DNA of 64,000 bases from Lindgomyces ingoldianus. Taxonomy: Eukaryota > Ascomycota > Dothideomycetes > Pleosporales > Lindgomycetaceae. A model generated the notes under the pieces. That model worked only from the letters and a program-made list of their open reading frames with translations, ran no database searches and was not told where the DNA came from. Numbering within the stretch: position 1 is the first letter of the stretch; every line of letters starts with the position of its first letter. Positions 47,377 to 60,435 of this stretch are shown here, piece after piece. The DNA lies in contig NW_022985185.1 of the NCBI RefSeq assembly GCF_010093535.1, positions 1,027,822-1,091,821 of the forward strand, written 5' to 3'. A program made the position numbers and the translations under genes.

Positions 47377-49226
47377 ACGTATTCCACCACCGAACCCGCC
47401 AAACTACTAAACCTGACAAAATCTCTTAGCATTGCAAACACTACATACAAAACTCTAATTTTATTCACAACTAAATAGAGAACCTATGTATAACATGCCT
47501 ACATCTAATTCTAGTGCTTCTTCTTTATCCTTTTTGCACGTACAAGCGTTGTGCCTAGTCTCCCTACAGTTCCTACAGCGCTGCAGAGCTAGTTAGGCTC
47601 TTTCTTAATTACTACTACTACAAGCCTTCTTTAACTGCTAAGCTACTACAGACGCCTTAGCAGCTACCTGCGCTGCTGCAGTCTTATACTCTATTATGCT
47701 ACCTTGCTAGATCTGCTTTCTTTTACACCCTTTGCGCTTAGTTATGTCTACTAATTACTTTTTAAGCTCTTATACACGCGCTTTTATAAGTATATTTTTA
47801 TATAGCATCTTTTTAGCTTTTTTTATAAGCTGTAAAAAGCTTTCTTGTGCTATTGTTAGTAATTATATAAAAAAATTATGTATAAGCTTTAATTATAATC
47901 TAAATTTATATAAATTACTTAGGGTCTTTAATTGCTATAGCGTTTCTAGTAGAGGTCCTAGTAGTAGAGTACACAGCTGCACATTAAGACAATTAAGGAC
48001 TACTTACGTGTTAATAGGAACTAGTCTAAATGCCTTAAAAGCTTTTTTACAGTTATTATACATAAAAACGTCTAAAAACGTGTTTTTAAAGGCTAGAAAG
48101 AAGTGTTCTTTATTAATATACTACACACATTAGCGTGCTAAGTCTTATACACACTAAGAGTACTTAAGCTTTAACAGCAAGAAGTACACTACATTAAGTA
48201 GCTAGAGAATATGCAATAAATGTGTAGGCATATAGAGCGTAAAGATCTTTTGTATAAAGTAATAATCCTTAAAATTCTAGTTTAGGTAGCTTTTATAGCT
48301 ATCTAGTATAAGCAGCCTGTATACCCCTACTTAACATGTTTTTATATGCTTATTAAAGTGCTTTAACTACTTAAAACTAAGCGTGTTATTTGTTTAGCTA
48401 TTCTTAAAAACTAATAGCTTCTAATTACACAGTATTAACATCTTTTTATACTAGGCAGAGATGTAGACGCGTTCTTTGTAGATAATAAATAGCAGGGTAG
48501 CGTAGCTAGCAGCGCAGATGCTCTAGATTACAGTAACCTATTCCTAGTTACCTAGCTATGTAAGGATAGGCCTTATACGTCTTTTTAAACCTATAACAAC
48601 TTTTATAGTGCTAATTATGCCTATCTAGAAGCTAGTCTTGTTAAAGTTGTAGATATTATTATTATAAACACTATATTTTGCTATTATGTTTTATATAAGC
48701 TTAAACTACTTTATAATTAACTCTAAGTCTTTTTAAAGTATTCTCTAGCAGTCCTTTACTTAATTAAACGCTATCTTAAGCTCCTTTATATAAGACATAA
48801 ACTGCGTAGGCTAGTTTATCTCTACTAGTGTCCTACTACGCGCAGCTAACAGTCTATTTACTATATCTACTACCTTGCACAGCTAGGGCGCAAATCTTTG
48901 TAAATTAAGGTTAAGAATATATTATATAATTATTTACTTTTTAGTTATAGTAAGTTTCTAGTAATTTAGTTATATAGTAGGTTAAAATATAATTCTGTTA
49001 AGCTAAGCAGTAAGCTGCTAATAAGGCACGTTAAAAGCTGCTATAGCTTATTATACACATTTAAATTAGCGTAAGCAGTAGGCCTAGAGCGTAAGGACAA
49101 TTCTGCCTTCTTGCTAAGTTAGTATAGTCTTGTGTTGTTTAGACATCGCGTCTTATACGTGGTGTTTGTAATGCTAAGAGATTTTGTTGGGTTTGGTAGT
49201 TTAGCGGGTTCAGTGGTGGAATACGT
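47377..49226 (-). mobile_element. Element E: full-length pogo/Fot-like DNA transposon (1,850 bp)
   Basis: Inverted repeats of about 65 bp (ACGTATTCCACCACC at the left, GGTGGAATACGT at the right). TA duplications at 47,375-76 and 49,227-28. Inserted in element D. The left ~350 bp have kept much CpG and CpA. Confidence 0.88.
47500..49050 (-). pseudogene. Degraded DDE transposase of element E with C-terminal zinc knuckle
   Basis: On the minus strand, around 48,181-48,215, the sequence reads HIL-stop-LLNVVYF, the LLQPLDV motif after C-to-T changes. The C-terminus near 47,521-47,590 is almost unmutated and reads RCRNCRETRHNACTCKKDK, a CX2CX4HX4C knuckle as found at the end of many fungal pogo-like transposases. 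Stops elsewhere make it dead. Confidence 0.75.
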
Positions 49227-50244
49227 TAACCTTTATTACTATATAAGGCTTTACATAAAAGCAGACTAAACATAATACTGCTATTAACACTAAATGTACT
49301 AGCATTACCTGCTCCTACACTTTAGCTAGCACTACACTAATTACTGTACAAACAATACATGCTACTCTACCTAACGCCTGCTCCACACCCTTAATTGTAC
49401 ACACTACTGCCTGCAGTAGTGTATGCACTACTAATACCACCTGCATAATTTATACTACATTATAACCTGTATAAACTTCTACTTTAAAGGGAAATTGCTA
49501 AAGAAAAACTCTTAGTAGATAAGATTATATAATTTTAAAAAGCATAAAAAAAAGATAATAACTACATAAGTTAACTATATAACATTTTTATAAATAAAAT
49601 AAGAATCTTTATTAATTTATGTTAATAGCTAGATATCTAGAAAACTTAGTATATAGACATCTTTCTAGATATCCTAAAAGGTTAGGTAAATATGCACTAT
49701 ATGTATAACATAGGCTCTAGAAATAACTAGAAGCATTTATATAACACTTTAAGCATTATAATAAAAGATTTTGTGTAAAAAGAAAAGAAAAAACTGTAAA
49801 AAGTAAAGTTTTACATAAAAAGTAAAACTATTTTAGCAGAGAAGCAGCCTATTAAGTTTAATAGTAAAAGAATTAAACTTACACATAATATAGTAGTTCT
49901 TACTTAAAAAAGATAAGTAAGCTACTTTTATATAATTAACCTAGAGAATAAAAATGCTGCATAATAATATATTAAGTAATATGTAAAAGAGGTATACATT
50001 ACATCTATATATTAACTAGAGGCAGCATTTAACTTTTTTATTACTACATAAACTACAAACCTTTTGCATAATAACATTAACACACTTAATGCATAAATCT
50101 AATAGTAGATAAATAACAGTAAGTGCAGTCTTACCTTTCTACTATTATAGCTTAATTATAGAAAGCTGTTTATCTTTATAGATAGATTATTTACTAATAA
50201 TAAAAACTTTAGCTTATAGCTAGAATTCTTAATTATATTAAGTA

Positions 50245-51344
50245 ACGTACTTCATAGGCGAGTTGCTCACACACCTGAGTTGCTTACTTTTGCTAAGACC
50301 CTACTAAACTACTCTTCCTACACTAATGCATTCCCTACAACACTACTTAGACGCGCTAAAAGAACGTTAGATACAGCTTACGCTCTAAGCTTTTAAATAA
50401 GACATAAAACTCTTAAAGAAATGTGCTGTAGCTATATATAAGGTCCTATAAAAGACAATAAATAACTACAGCGCTAGACAACCTTTATAAGCTAATTCTA
50501 CAGCTAAATTATAGAGGCTAGGCAATAAAAAGAAGCAGGTAATTGTTAAGACTATACTTAAGCTATATGCGCAAGGAATTTCCCCTTAGATAGCATTTAT
50601 AGCTAATATAGCTAATTCTTTGCGCGCTAAGCATAATCTAGGCCATGTTTGCATAAACTAGCCTAGTACGTTTGTAAAGCGTTATTTAGAGCTTAAAGTA
50701 ATGTTTAAGCGTAAGTATAACTATAAAAGAGCCCTCTGTAAGAGTCCTAGGGTAATTTAGGGCAGGTTTAGCCTTATAGAGAATATTAAAGCTAAGTATA
50801 GCATCTAGGATAATAACACGTATAACTTTAGCAAGATAGGGTTTATAATTAGCTAGATATCTCTTAACTATACTTACGCTTAAAACTTTACTTTAAGCTC
50901 TAAATAACGCTTCACAAACGTACTAGGCTAGTTTATGTAAACATGGCCTAGATTACGCTTAGCGCGCAAAGAATTAGCTATATTAGCTATAAATGCTATC
51001 TAAGGGGAAATTCCTTGCGCATATAGCTTAAGTATAGTCTTAACAATTACCTGCTTCTTTTTATTGCCTAGCCTTTATAATTTAGCTGTAGAATTAGCTT
51101 GTAAAGGTTGTTTAGCGCTATAGTTATTTATTATCTTTTATAGGACTTTATACATAGCTATAGCACATTTCTTTAAGAGTTTTATGTCTTATTTAAAAGC
51201 TTAAAGTGTAAGCTGTATCTAACATTCTTTTAGCGCGTCTAAGTAGTGTTGTGGGGAATGCATTAGTGTAAGAAGGGTGGTTTAGTGGGGTCTTAGCAAA
51301 AGTAAGCAACTCAGGTGTGTAAGCAACTCGCCCATGAAGTACGT
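50245..51344 (+). mobile_element. Palindromic element Hb, hairpin derivative of element H (least mutated copy)
   Basis: TA duplications at 50,243-44 and 51,345-46. The left arm is about 50,245-50,718 and the right arm about 50,879-51,344, its inverted copy. The ~160-bp centre encodes YKRALCKSPRVI through TYNFSKIGFII, matching the H transposase up to its first catalytic motif. Inserted in element D. Confidence 0.88.
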
Positions 51345-52496
51345 TAATAAAAACTATATAAAGTAAAGTAACTACTTTAAAATACTAGGCAACATTATAC
51401 ACTAAAATTCTACTAAGTGTAAAAGAGTAACTAAGAGTGTTTTTACTAGTAAACTATATAAAATAGTTAAAAGGTTTAATAATGTAATTACCTTTAGTAT
51501 AACTTTATAGTAAATTATATAAACACTTAAACTGCTACTAATTCTAGTAGTAATTTACGTAGATTTAAGGTTTTTATATAATTACTTTATTAAGCTAAGC
51601 ACTACTAGTAAAAAGTAACTTATAATTAACATTATATTACTTTATAAATTATATAAAAAAAAAGAAATTACTAAAATAAAGTAAATTAATAGTAAAAATA
51701 ACTTAGTAGATGTATATATAAAGAAAACACTAAACTAAGCTTTTTAATTATTAGTCCTAACTAACTGCCTCTCTGTCTAGATAGAAGCATCTGTGGACTA
51801 GCTAGATCTTGTGCGCAAAGATGCTCTAGACTAACTAAACTAATAACACCTTTATATAAAGCCTATTTCTTTTATTTTTTTTTATTGTACGCACTTATTT
51901 TTCTTATTATAAGATTAGAAGAGAAGGATATGTAAAAAAAAAATAGTCTATTTATCTAGTATATAGAAAAAGAAAAAGCCACCACCCCTTACATATAGTA
52001 GTTATAATGCAGACTACAGCTCTACTATACGCATAAAGTGTAGGCATTAGCCTAGAAGTTAGCTAATATATAACACTTAATAAAAAAAAAAGCACTAGTA
52101 GTGCTATTATAATAATAAGTATATAAAGTTACTAAGACTTAACTGCAACTCTAGACTAAGACTATATAAAAGTACTCTTTATAACACATAACTTTTGCTG
52201 CTTACAGCTACAGATTAGTGCTAGCAGGTAAAATAACATTAATATTATAAAATAGTAAAGCTGCTACATGCTACTTTTTAGCCTATCTATAATTAGCATT
52301 TTATATAAAAAGGAAGTAAAAAAGCTAAAGGATTTATATATTTATGCTAAAACACTAAATAAACTGCTAATTAGCAGCAGAACTAGTTAAAATAGTAATG
52401 TAAATGCGCCCTAGGCTGCTAGACTGCACAAGGACGTTAAAGACGCCCGCACTAACAGCGCTAGAGGTAGAGGAGGAAGGCTAGAGAGACATCTCT

Positions 52497-52500
<4 letters not shown>

Positions 52501-52529
<29 letters not shown>
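52501..52529. repeat. GT microsatellite
   Basis: Fourteen GT units, directly preceded by a short CT run, inside element D. The region around it (52,400-52,560) has near-normal GC content. Confidence 0.95.
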
Positions 52530-52532
<3 letters not shown>

Positions 52533-52975
52533 GCAGGAGTATCTGTTACTGTTAGCACTATACAAAAAGAGAAAAGAGCTAGGGAATAGTACAGTAGGGC
52601 TTAAAAAGTAAAAGATAAAAAAGAGAAAGTAAAAAAAAAAAAAGACCTTATTATATACACCTCCCTACGCACCTGCCTACACAAAGATTCTACACTATTC
52701 TAGCATAAAACCCTACATAAAATAGTTTATACACTACTAAATTACTTATAAAGTAAGTATATAAAGGCTAGATAATAATAGCTTAAAACACTTTATACTA
52801 TTTATAAAGCTATTTATATAGTGTAACTAGCTTATTTTAATATACAGCATTACTAAGGCAAGTCTTAATAAATAAGGTAGAGTAAAAGTAAAACATAATT
52901 AGATAAACTTACATAGATAGAAAAAAAGTAACATGTATAAAAGGCAACTTTTTAGATAAAAAGAAAAGTTGCTAG

Positions 52976-53255
52976 TGTCTGTACACAGCAGTAGCGTTAT
53001 AATCTAAATATAAGCAATTGCGCACAAGCAGGACTACATATCTATGTTATATAATGCTTATGTGTAAACCTCTATGCGTAAACATTTAGATATCCCCCTT
53101 TTTCTTTATATAGAGGAAAGACAAGAGTAATAAAACTAGAAATATGTTACCTTTACCTTACCTACCTTGTATGCTGTGCACACTGTACACTACTCTTACT
53201 CTTGCTACTTAAGTGCTCATACTATAAGCAGCTAGCTGTCGGAGCCCATTCAACA
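52976..53255 (+). repeat. Right LTR of element D (280 bp)
   Basis: Starts TGTCTGTACACAGC, ends GAGCCCATTCAACA. The TTAAC duplication follows. Confidence 0.85.
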
Positions 53256-53699
53256 TTAACACTAATTAAGTAAATAAACAAATACACAACATTCTAAGTG
53301 TTAAAAAAGAAGATGTTAGCATAAACTATAATAAAGTTTACTATAATATAAAAGTTTTAGTAGTAGTAGAATAAAAACCTAAACAAAGTCTAACAGCTAA
53401 AATCACACTAAAATACATAGGCCTTAAATAAGAAAGCCTTACGCTAATAAATAGTAGCTGCACGTTTACAGTAATTAATTCTAACTAAGTTAAAAAACAC
53501 AGTATACTATATAAAATTAAAAAAGAACCCTTTTAAGTATCCTTAGCTAACATATTATTAATTAAATATAGTAAAGAAAAAATCTAGCTTAAGACTAAAA
53601 AACTAACTATAAAAACTAAAACTACTAATAATTAGATATTACTAAGCATACTACTACTTAGAATAAAATACTAGGTTATACTAAGATATAACTAGCTTT

Positions 53700-56570
53700 A
53701 AAAGCACAACTTTAAAATTAATTAGAAAATAATAATAATACAACTTAAGTCTACGCATGCATAAATAACATAGTTAGCATGCTATAATAATAACTGCCTT
53801 ACACACTTATAAGCTAAGTAAGGGTTAAGATACTTCTTAAAAAAAAGAAAGCTTTAGAAGTTTTTATACTAAAAACTAAAAGCATAAGCTATTTATATAA
53901 TAATAAAAAAACTAAAAAAAGTTTTTTTTAAGAAATTTAAAAATAAAAAAGATTTAGACTATGTAAAAATCTACTAAATTATAAAAAAACTTAAGAAAAG
54001 ATTACTAAAAAAATATAAAAGCTATAAAGACATGTTTATAACCCTAGATAACTTAGAAGAACTTTCTTTATATTAACTTTAGGACTATATAATAAACCTT
54101 AAGCTAAACCTCTAGCTAAAAACATATAAACTACACTCTTTTATAGCAGCTTAAAAATAAGCACTCTAGGAGTACATAAATTACATGCTAGTAAGAGGCT
54201 ATATTAAAGAAAGTAATAGCCTAGTAGCATTAGCAGTAGTCTTTGCAAAGAAAAAAAATAAAAAAGTAAGAGTTTATTAAAACTACTAAACTGTTAATAA
54301 AAACATAGTAAAAGACTAGTACCTTTTCTTAATTATTTAAAAAATTATAAATTAGCTAAAAGAAGCTACACACTTTATAAAGTTTAATGTCTAAGATAGA
54401 TTTAATAAAATAAGAATAAAAAAAGAACATAAATAAATAATAGCTTTTAAAACTTTAGAAGGACTTTATAAGCTCTTTATTATACTATTTAGGCTAACTA
54501 ACGCTCTAGTAACTTTCTAAAGAGTAATTAACACTGCACTTAACTTATACTTAGATATCTCTATGCTAGTTTATTTAGACAACATCTTTATCTACATAAA
54601 AAGAGATAAACTAGACTACATAATAAAAGTACAACTAGTGCTAGACAAACTTAGAAAATATAGACTACACTTATAACTAAAGAAATATAAATTTAATGTT
54701 TAAAAAACTAAGTACTTAGAATTTATTATTAATAAAAAAGAAATAAAAATAAATCTTACTAAAGTAACTAAAGTACTTAAATAGCTAACACTAGAAACTC
54801 TTATAAAAATTAAAGGATTTCTTAGCCTTATAAGATATATATAAAGAATAATTAAGAACTACTTAAAAATTACACTACTCTTTATAGACACTACATTAAA
54901 AGAAAGGTCTTCTTAGAAATTTTTATAGACAATAGAGATAAAGAATGCCTTTTAAGAACTAAAAAAAATTATAATAAGTTACTTTATTCTTAGAATGTAT
55001 AACTTTACACTAAAAATAAAAGTACACACTAATGCTTTTTAAAAAGTAAAGAGAGCAGCACTCTTCTAAAAATAAGAAAATAGTTAATAGCACTTTATAG
55101 CATACTACTTAGTAAAGTTTACGCTATTAGAATAAAACTACACTATTTTAGACAAAGAACTAAAAGCTATAGTTAATGTATATAGAAATTAGAAAGTTAA
55201 ACTCTAAAAGCTTACATAATAATTTATGATTTTTATAAACTATGTAAACTTTGTTACTTTTTTTACTATAAAAAAACTTTTACTAATACATGTATAATAA
55301 GCTATAGAACTAGCTTAATTTAACTTTATTATTAAACATATAGTAGAAAGTAGCAACTAATAAGTAAACACTCTTAGCTAACGCTTTAACTACTTTACTA
55401 AAAATAAAAAAACTACTAAAGAATTTATAATATTTAAAGAAACTCTAAAAGGCCTAGTTTATAAAAGACTAAACTAAGAAAAACTACTATGTTCTTTTAT
55501 AATTATTAAACAAGAATAGAAGAACCTAATAAAAGAATATTACAAAGCTCTTATGTTTAAACACCTTAGAATTAGATTACTATAGAAAAAGATTAAAAAC
55601 ATAATTACTATAAGCAGTGCCTTAACTAAAGCATTTATGTACTAAAGTCTTACAGGAATGCAACATTTATAATAAAAATAACCTATAATAATATAAACCT
55701 TACAGATTACTCTAACTAATTATAGCGCTAAGTTAATTATAGACTATAATAACTATAAATTTTATTACTAGGCTGCTACTCTTATAAGAATCTAGTACAG
55801 AAAGACTCTATAATATAATTACATAAGTTATTATTAAAACTATAAAGTTTATTTACTTATAGCCTTTAAAAAAAAGTATTATAGCTAAAAAATTTATGTT
55901 TAAACTAGAAAAAAATGTTTTAGCTACTTATAACTACCTAGAGATTATTATTTTTAACTATAATAAACTATTTATAAGTAAGTACTAGTTAGCTATAGTT
56001 AAGCACTTAGAAATTAATTATAAGCTCTTTATAGCCTATTACTTGTAAACAGACAGACAAATAGAAAGAGTAAATATAGAAGTAAAAAAATACCTACGCA
56101 AATATATGTTATATAAATAAAATAATTAGGCTAAATAGCTACTAATAGCACAGCTTATAATTAATACTATAAAATTAGCTATAACTAAGGAAACCCTATA
56201 TAGGGCTAACTTTAGATACGCGCTGTAATATAAGTTACATAGAATGCAACTAACAGACTTTTTAAAAGCTACAAACTAAACAGCTAGGCTTCTAGAACTA
56301 CACTAGAAGCTAACTAAGAAAGCATAGTTAGCTTAGGACGCTATAGAAAAGACAGTAAATTAAAAATAACAACTAGCACTAAAAATACACCTAAACAACT
56401 ACATATACCTAAATATAAAGAACTTTAAAACACTAAGGCCTTTTAAAAAGCTTACTAAAAAACATATAAAACCTTACTAAGTTATATAAACACACTCTAG
56501 TATCTGTAAGCTTAAGCTACTTAAAGAAATGTAAATACACTCTTAGTTCTACATCTTTAAGCTTAAACTT
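53700..56570 (+). pseudogene. Degraded pol of element G
   Basis: The reverse transcriptase core includes LFRLTNALVTF and, at 54,566-54,597, LVYLDNIFIYIK (a YLDD box with the second Asp lost). Downstream sequence holds RNase H- and integrase-like stretches with frequent RIP stops. Confidence 0.75.
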
Positions 56571-56626
56571 ATGCTTAAAAACATCCTACTAGCATCTACT
56601 AAATAGAAAAAAGAAAAAAAGGAATA

Positions 56627-57717
56627 ACATACTTCACAGGCAAGTTGCTCACACACCTAAGTTGCTTACTTTTACTAAGACCCTACTAAACTACCCTTCC
56701 TACACTAATGCATTCCCTACAACACTACTTAGATGTGCTAAAAGAATGTTAGATACAGCTTATGCTCTAAGCTTTTAAATAAGACATAAAACTTTTAAAG
56801 AAATATGCTATAGCTATGTATAAAGTTCTATAAAAAATAATAAATAACTATAGCGCTAGACAACCTTTATAAGCTAATTCTACAGCTAAATTATAAAGGC
56901 TAGGTAATAAAAAAAAGCAGGTAATTATTAAGACTATACTTAAGCTATATGCGCAAGGAATTTCCCCTTAAATAGCTAATATAGCTAATTCTTTACGCGC
57001 TAAGCATAATCTAGGCTATATTTGCATAAACTAGCCTAGTATATTTATAAAGCGTTATTTAGAGCTTAAAGTAACATTTAAGTATAAGTACAACTATAAA
57101 AAAGCTTTTTATAAGAGTTCTAGAGTAATTTAAAGCAGGTTTAGCCTTATAAAGAATATTAAAGCTAAGTATAGCATCTAAGATAATAACATGTACAACT
57201 TTAGTAAGATAAAGTTTATAATTAGCTAGATATCTTTTAACTATACTTACGCTTAAAACTTTACTTTAAGCTTTAAATAACACTTTATAAACGTACTAGG
57301 CTAGTTTATGTAAACATAGCCTAGATTACGCTTAGCGTGTAAAGAATTAGCTATATTAGCTATAAATGCTATCTAAGGGGAAATTTCTTACGCATATAGC
57401 TTAAGTATAGTCTTAATAATTACCTACTTCTTTTTATTACTTAGCCTTTATAATTTAGCTGTAGAATTAGCTTATAAAGGTTGTCTAGCACTATAGTTAT
57501 TTATTATCTTTTATAGGACTTTATATATAGCTATAGCATATTTCTTTAAGAGTTTTATGTCTTATTTAAAAGCTTAAAGTGTAAGCTGTATCTAACATTC
57601 TTTTAGCACATCTAAGTAGTGTTGTAGGGAATGCATTAGTGTAGAAAGGGTAGTTTAGTAGGGTCTTAGCAAAAGTAAGCAACTTAGGTGTGTAAGCAAC
57701 TCGCCTGTAAAGTACGT
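56627..57717 (+). mobile_element. Palindromic element Hc, hairpin derivative of element H
   Basis: 1,091 bp with TA duplications (56,625-26, 57,718-19). Same arm and centre structure as Hb, inserted just after the pol of element G. Confidence 0.87.
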
Positions 57718-58173
57718 TATAAAGTTAAATAAATTTTAGACTACTAAAAAAATAAGTACTTAATAAAGTAGAAAGAATAGCTTACTAGTAAAAGTACTTA
57801 GAAACTTATTAAAAGTCTATTAAACACCTCTCTAGCTTTTTATAAATACTTAGAGTCTTTTTTAAATAAAACTACCTAGGTAATAGCTTCTTAGACTAAA
57901 AAACACTAGCATTAGCTAAAACTATAGCAGCATTAGCTAGCTATAATGTAGAAGGTCTGTAACCCTTTAACATAAGCTATAAAAAAGAAAGACTTATAGC
58001 TTTTACCTTAAGCGCTTTAAGCTTATCTAGGGTTAAGAGGTCTTTTTTTAAATACTTTACCTTTTAATTTACTAAAAGATTTAGCTGCTTCTACACCTAC
58101 TTTTAGTAAGTAATAAAGGACTAAAGCTGTGTAAAGAACTTTTTTTACTTTTTTAGAAACTTTTTCTTTTATA

Positions 58174-60039
58174 ACGTACTTTATAGGCGAGTTGCTTACA
58201 CACCTAAGTTGCTTACTTTTGCTAAGACCCTACTACACTACTCTTTTTACACTAATGCATTCCTAACAACACTACTTAAACATGTTAAAGGAATGTTAGA
58301 TGCAGCTTACACTCTAGGCTTTTAAACAAGACATAACACTTTCTAACTAACATGCTACAGCTATCTACAGGGTCTCTTAAAAGATAATAAGTAACTAACA
58401 CACTAGACAACTTTTCTAAGCTAATTGTACAGCTAACTTATAAAAGCTAGATAATAATAAAGAGCAGGTAATTATTTAGCACATACTTAAGCTAGATGCG
58501 TAAGGATTTCCCTCTTAGCTAGTAGCTATAGCTAATATAGCTAATTCTTTACGCGCTAAGCGTAATATAGGCTATATTAGCATAAACTAGCCTAATATAT
58601 TTGTTAAGTGTTACTTAGAGCTTAAAGTAAAGTTTAAGTGTAAGTATAACTATAAAAAAGCTTTTTATAAGGATCCTATAGTAATTTAAGGCTAGTTTAA
58701 CCTTATAAAGAATATTAAAGCTAAGTATAGCATCTAAGATAATAACATATACAACTTTAATAAGACAGAGTTTATAATAGGCTAGATATCTACTAGAGTA
58801 GTTGTTACAGGTTTAAAGAGACAAGAACAGCTAAAAGCAGTCTAGCTAGGTAACTAGAAGTAGACAACAGCTATCTAGAGCATTAATGCTAAAAAGTAGG
58901 CTATTCTGCCTTTTATTATTTTCTAAAGTGGCAACTACTTTTTAAACTAGTATAAGAAGGAAAATCTACTTTAGAATTAAGTTATTATAATCTCTAAGCG
59001 TAGCTAGACTACTAATTAGCTTAGTCTAGACTAGTTAAAGCACTTTAACGCGCATATAAAGAAGTGTACTGTTAGCAGCTACTGTCTACTAGTTATTAAC
59101 AGCTATAAGAGCTATAACTTACTTTATTTCTAGTAATACTATAAGAATAATAAGATTATTACTATCTACATGCTTTTTTACTTATTGCACTTTTTATAGC
59201 TACTTAATGTAGGTTATTTTACTTCTTTAAAAAAGGTGTATAGGCGCTAAGCTAAAAACCTTATACACAACTAGATTACTTATATTATAAAAATAAAGTT
59301 CCTACTATGCTTTAAAGCAGCCTATAATGCTGCAATTACTTTTAGTAATATCTAAGAAGAGTTTTAAAGCGCTAAATTAGTTCTTTTTAACCTATAACAG
59401 GTTATAATAGGCCTTAATGTAAAGTTGCGCACTCTATTACTACTACTACCTATATATAACAAGCCCTAGCAGTTGTAAACCCTAAGCAATACCCTAGAAC
59501 TTAGGTTATAATTAATGCTTATAAAGATAAGAATTTAGAAGCATATAAATAGTTTACTAACTTTTATAGTTAAGGTGTTTAAAAAGGTCTTAAAGAGGGT
59601 AGTAATAATTATGTATAAGCTAGTGTTAGTGTAATAGAAAATTACTAAGCTTTAAGTAGCTAATAAGGCTGCCACATAATATAAATTACATAAAAGAAAG
59701 TAGATTAAGGCAAAAAAGACTTTAATAATTTAAAAAGGCCTGCGCTTAACAGCTCTAAAGAAGTTTAGAGCGCGCAGTAACAGGAAGAAGGCAAAGAAGC
59801 AGGTGTAAGCTAAAGTAAGTAAGCTATCCTAAAGGCGCTGCAGACAGTGCAATTAGACTAGGCATAACGCGCAAACGTGTAAGCAAGAAGCAGAAGTAGT
59901 ATCTAAATAATATTCTAGGCTGTACTGTACTATATAGTGCTAGAGCGGGTTGTTATAGGCTATAATAGAGTTTGTTAGGGTAGGGTCTTGGCAAGAGTGA
60001 GCGACTCAGGTGTGTGAGCGACTCGCCTATGAAGTACGT
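58174..60039 (+). mobile_element. Element H: full-length pogo/Fot-like DNA transposon (1,866 bp)
   Basis: TIRs of about 60 bp (ACGTACTTTATAGGCGAG at the left, inverted at the right). TA duplications at 58,172-73 and 60,040-41. It is the apparent parent of the palindromic elements: its first ~635 bp match their left arm plus centre. The right TIR (59,980-60,039) is nearly unmutated. Confidence 0.9.
58600..59900 (+). pseudogene. Degraded DDE transposase of element H with zinc knuckle
   Basis: Reads IYNFNKTEFIIG (first catalytic Asp lost) at about 58,740-58,785, then LSLD-stop-LKHFNAH and VINSYKSYN (second motif, IDGHESHN in relatives). HFL-stop-LLNVGYF (LLQPLDV) follows at about 59,188-59,220, and RCRQCN-stop-TRHNAQTC, a CX2CX4HX4C knuckle, at 59,833-59,880. 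It cannot be functional. Confidence 0.8.
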
Positions 60040-60435
60040 TATATCTTTTTTTTTAGGTAATTTTTAACTCTTTTAACAGCTTTTTTTACTCTTACTTTAA
60101 ATAATTCTAAGCTGTGTTAAAAATAAAGGCATTATAGTAACTTCTTTTTCTTAAGCACTTTACACAGTTGTTTAATAATAAGGTTATTACATAAAAAGAA
60201 CTACTTAAACAGCATAGTCTATATAAACGCATTTTTAAACATTATAAGAGATTAAAACAAGCTATAGTATAAAAGTAATAATAAGCAGTAAGCACACGCT
60301 AATAAGGCATAGTTAAGAAGAATAGACATCTAAGAAGCGTTTATAAATAGACACACACTAACTTAAAAAAAAATTCTAACGCTTACAGCTAAAAAAACAT
60401 AATAGTAAAGACACTAACTAAAAAGAAAGCCTATG

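Larger units (their letters stand above)
28026..53255 (+). mobile_element. Element D: LTR retrotransposon without recognisable pol, carrying nested insertions
   Basis: The right LTR is 52,976-53,255 (280 bp, TGTCTGTAC to TTCAACA). The left LTR is split by element C into 28,026-28,235 and 46,156-46,225, together also 280 bp. The TSD is TTAAC (28,021-28,025 and 53,256-53,260). A purine-rich AAAAAGAAAAG precedes the right LTR, so D reads on the plus strand. Without elements C, E and palindromic Hb it is about 4.36 kb. I find no reverse transcriptase or integrase motif in what remains (46,226-52,975), so it looks non-autonomous. Confidence 0.8.

Noticed and set aside
47732..48133. 133-codon open frame inside the AT-rich block
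   Set aside because: It is antisense to the degraded transposase of element E. The frame is open by chance.
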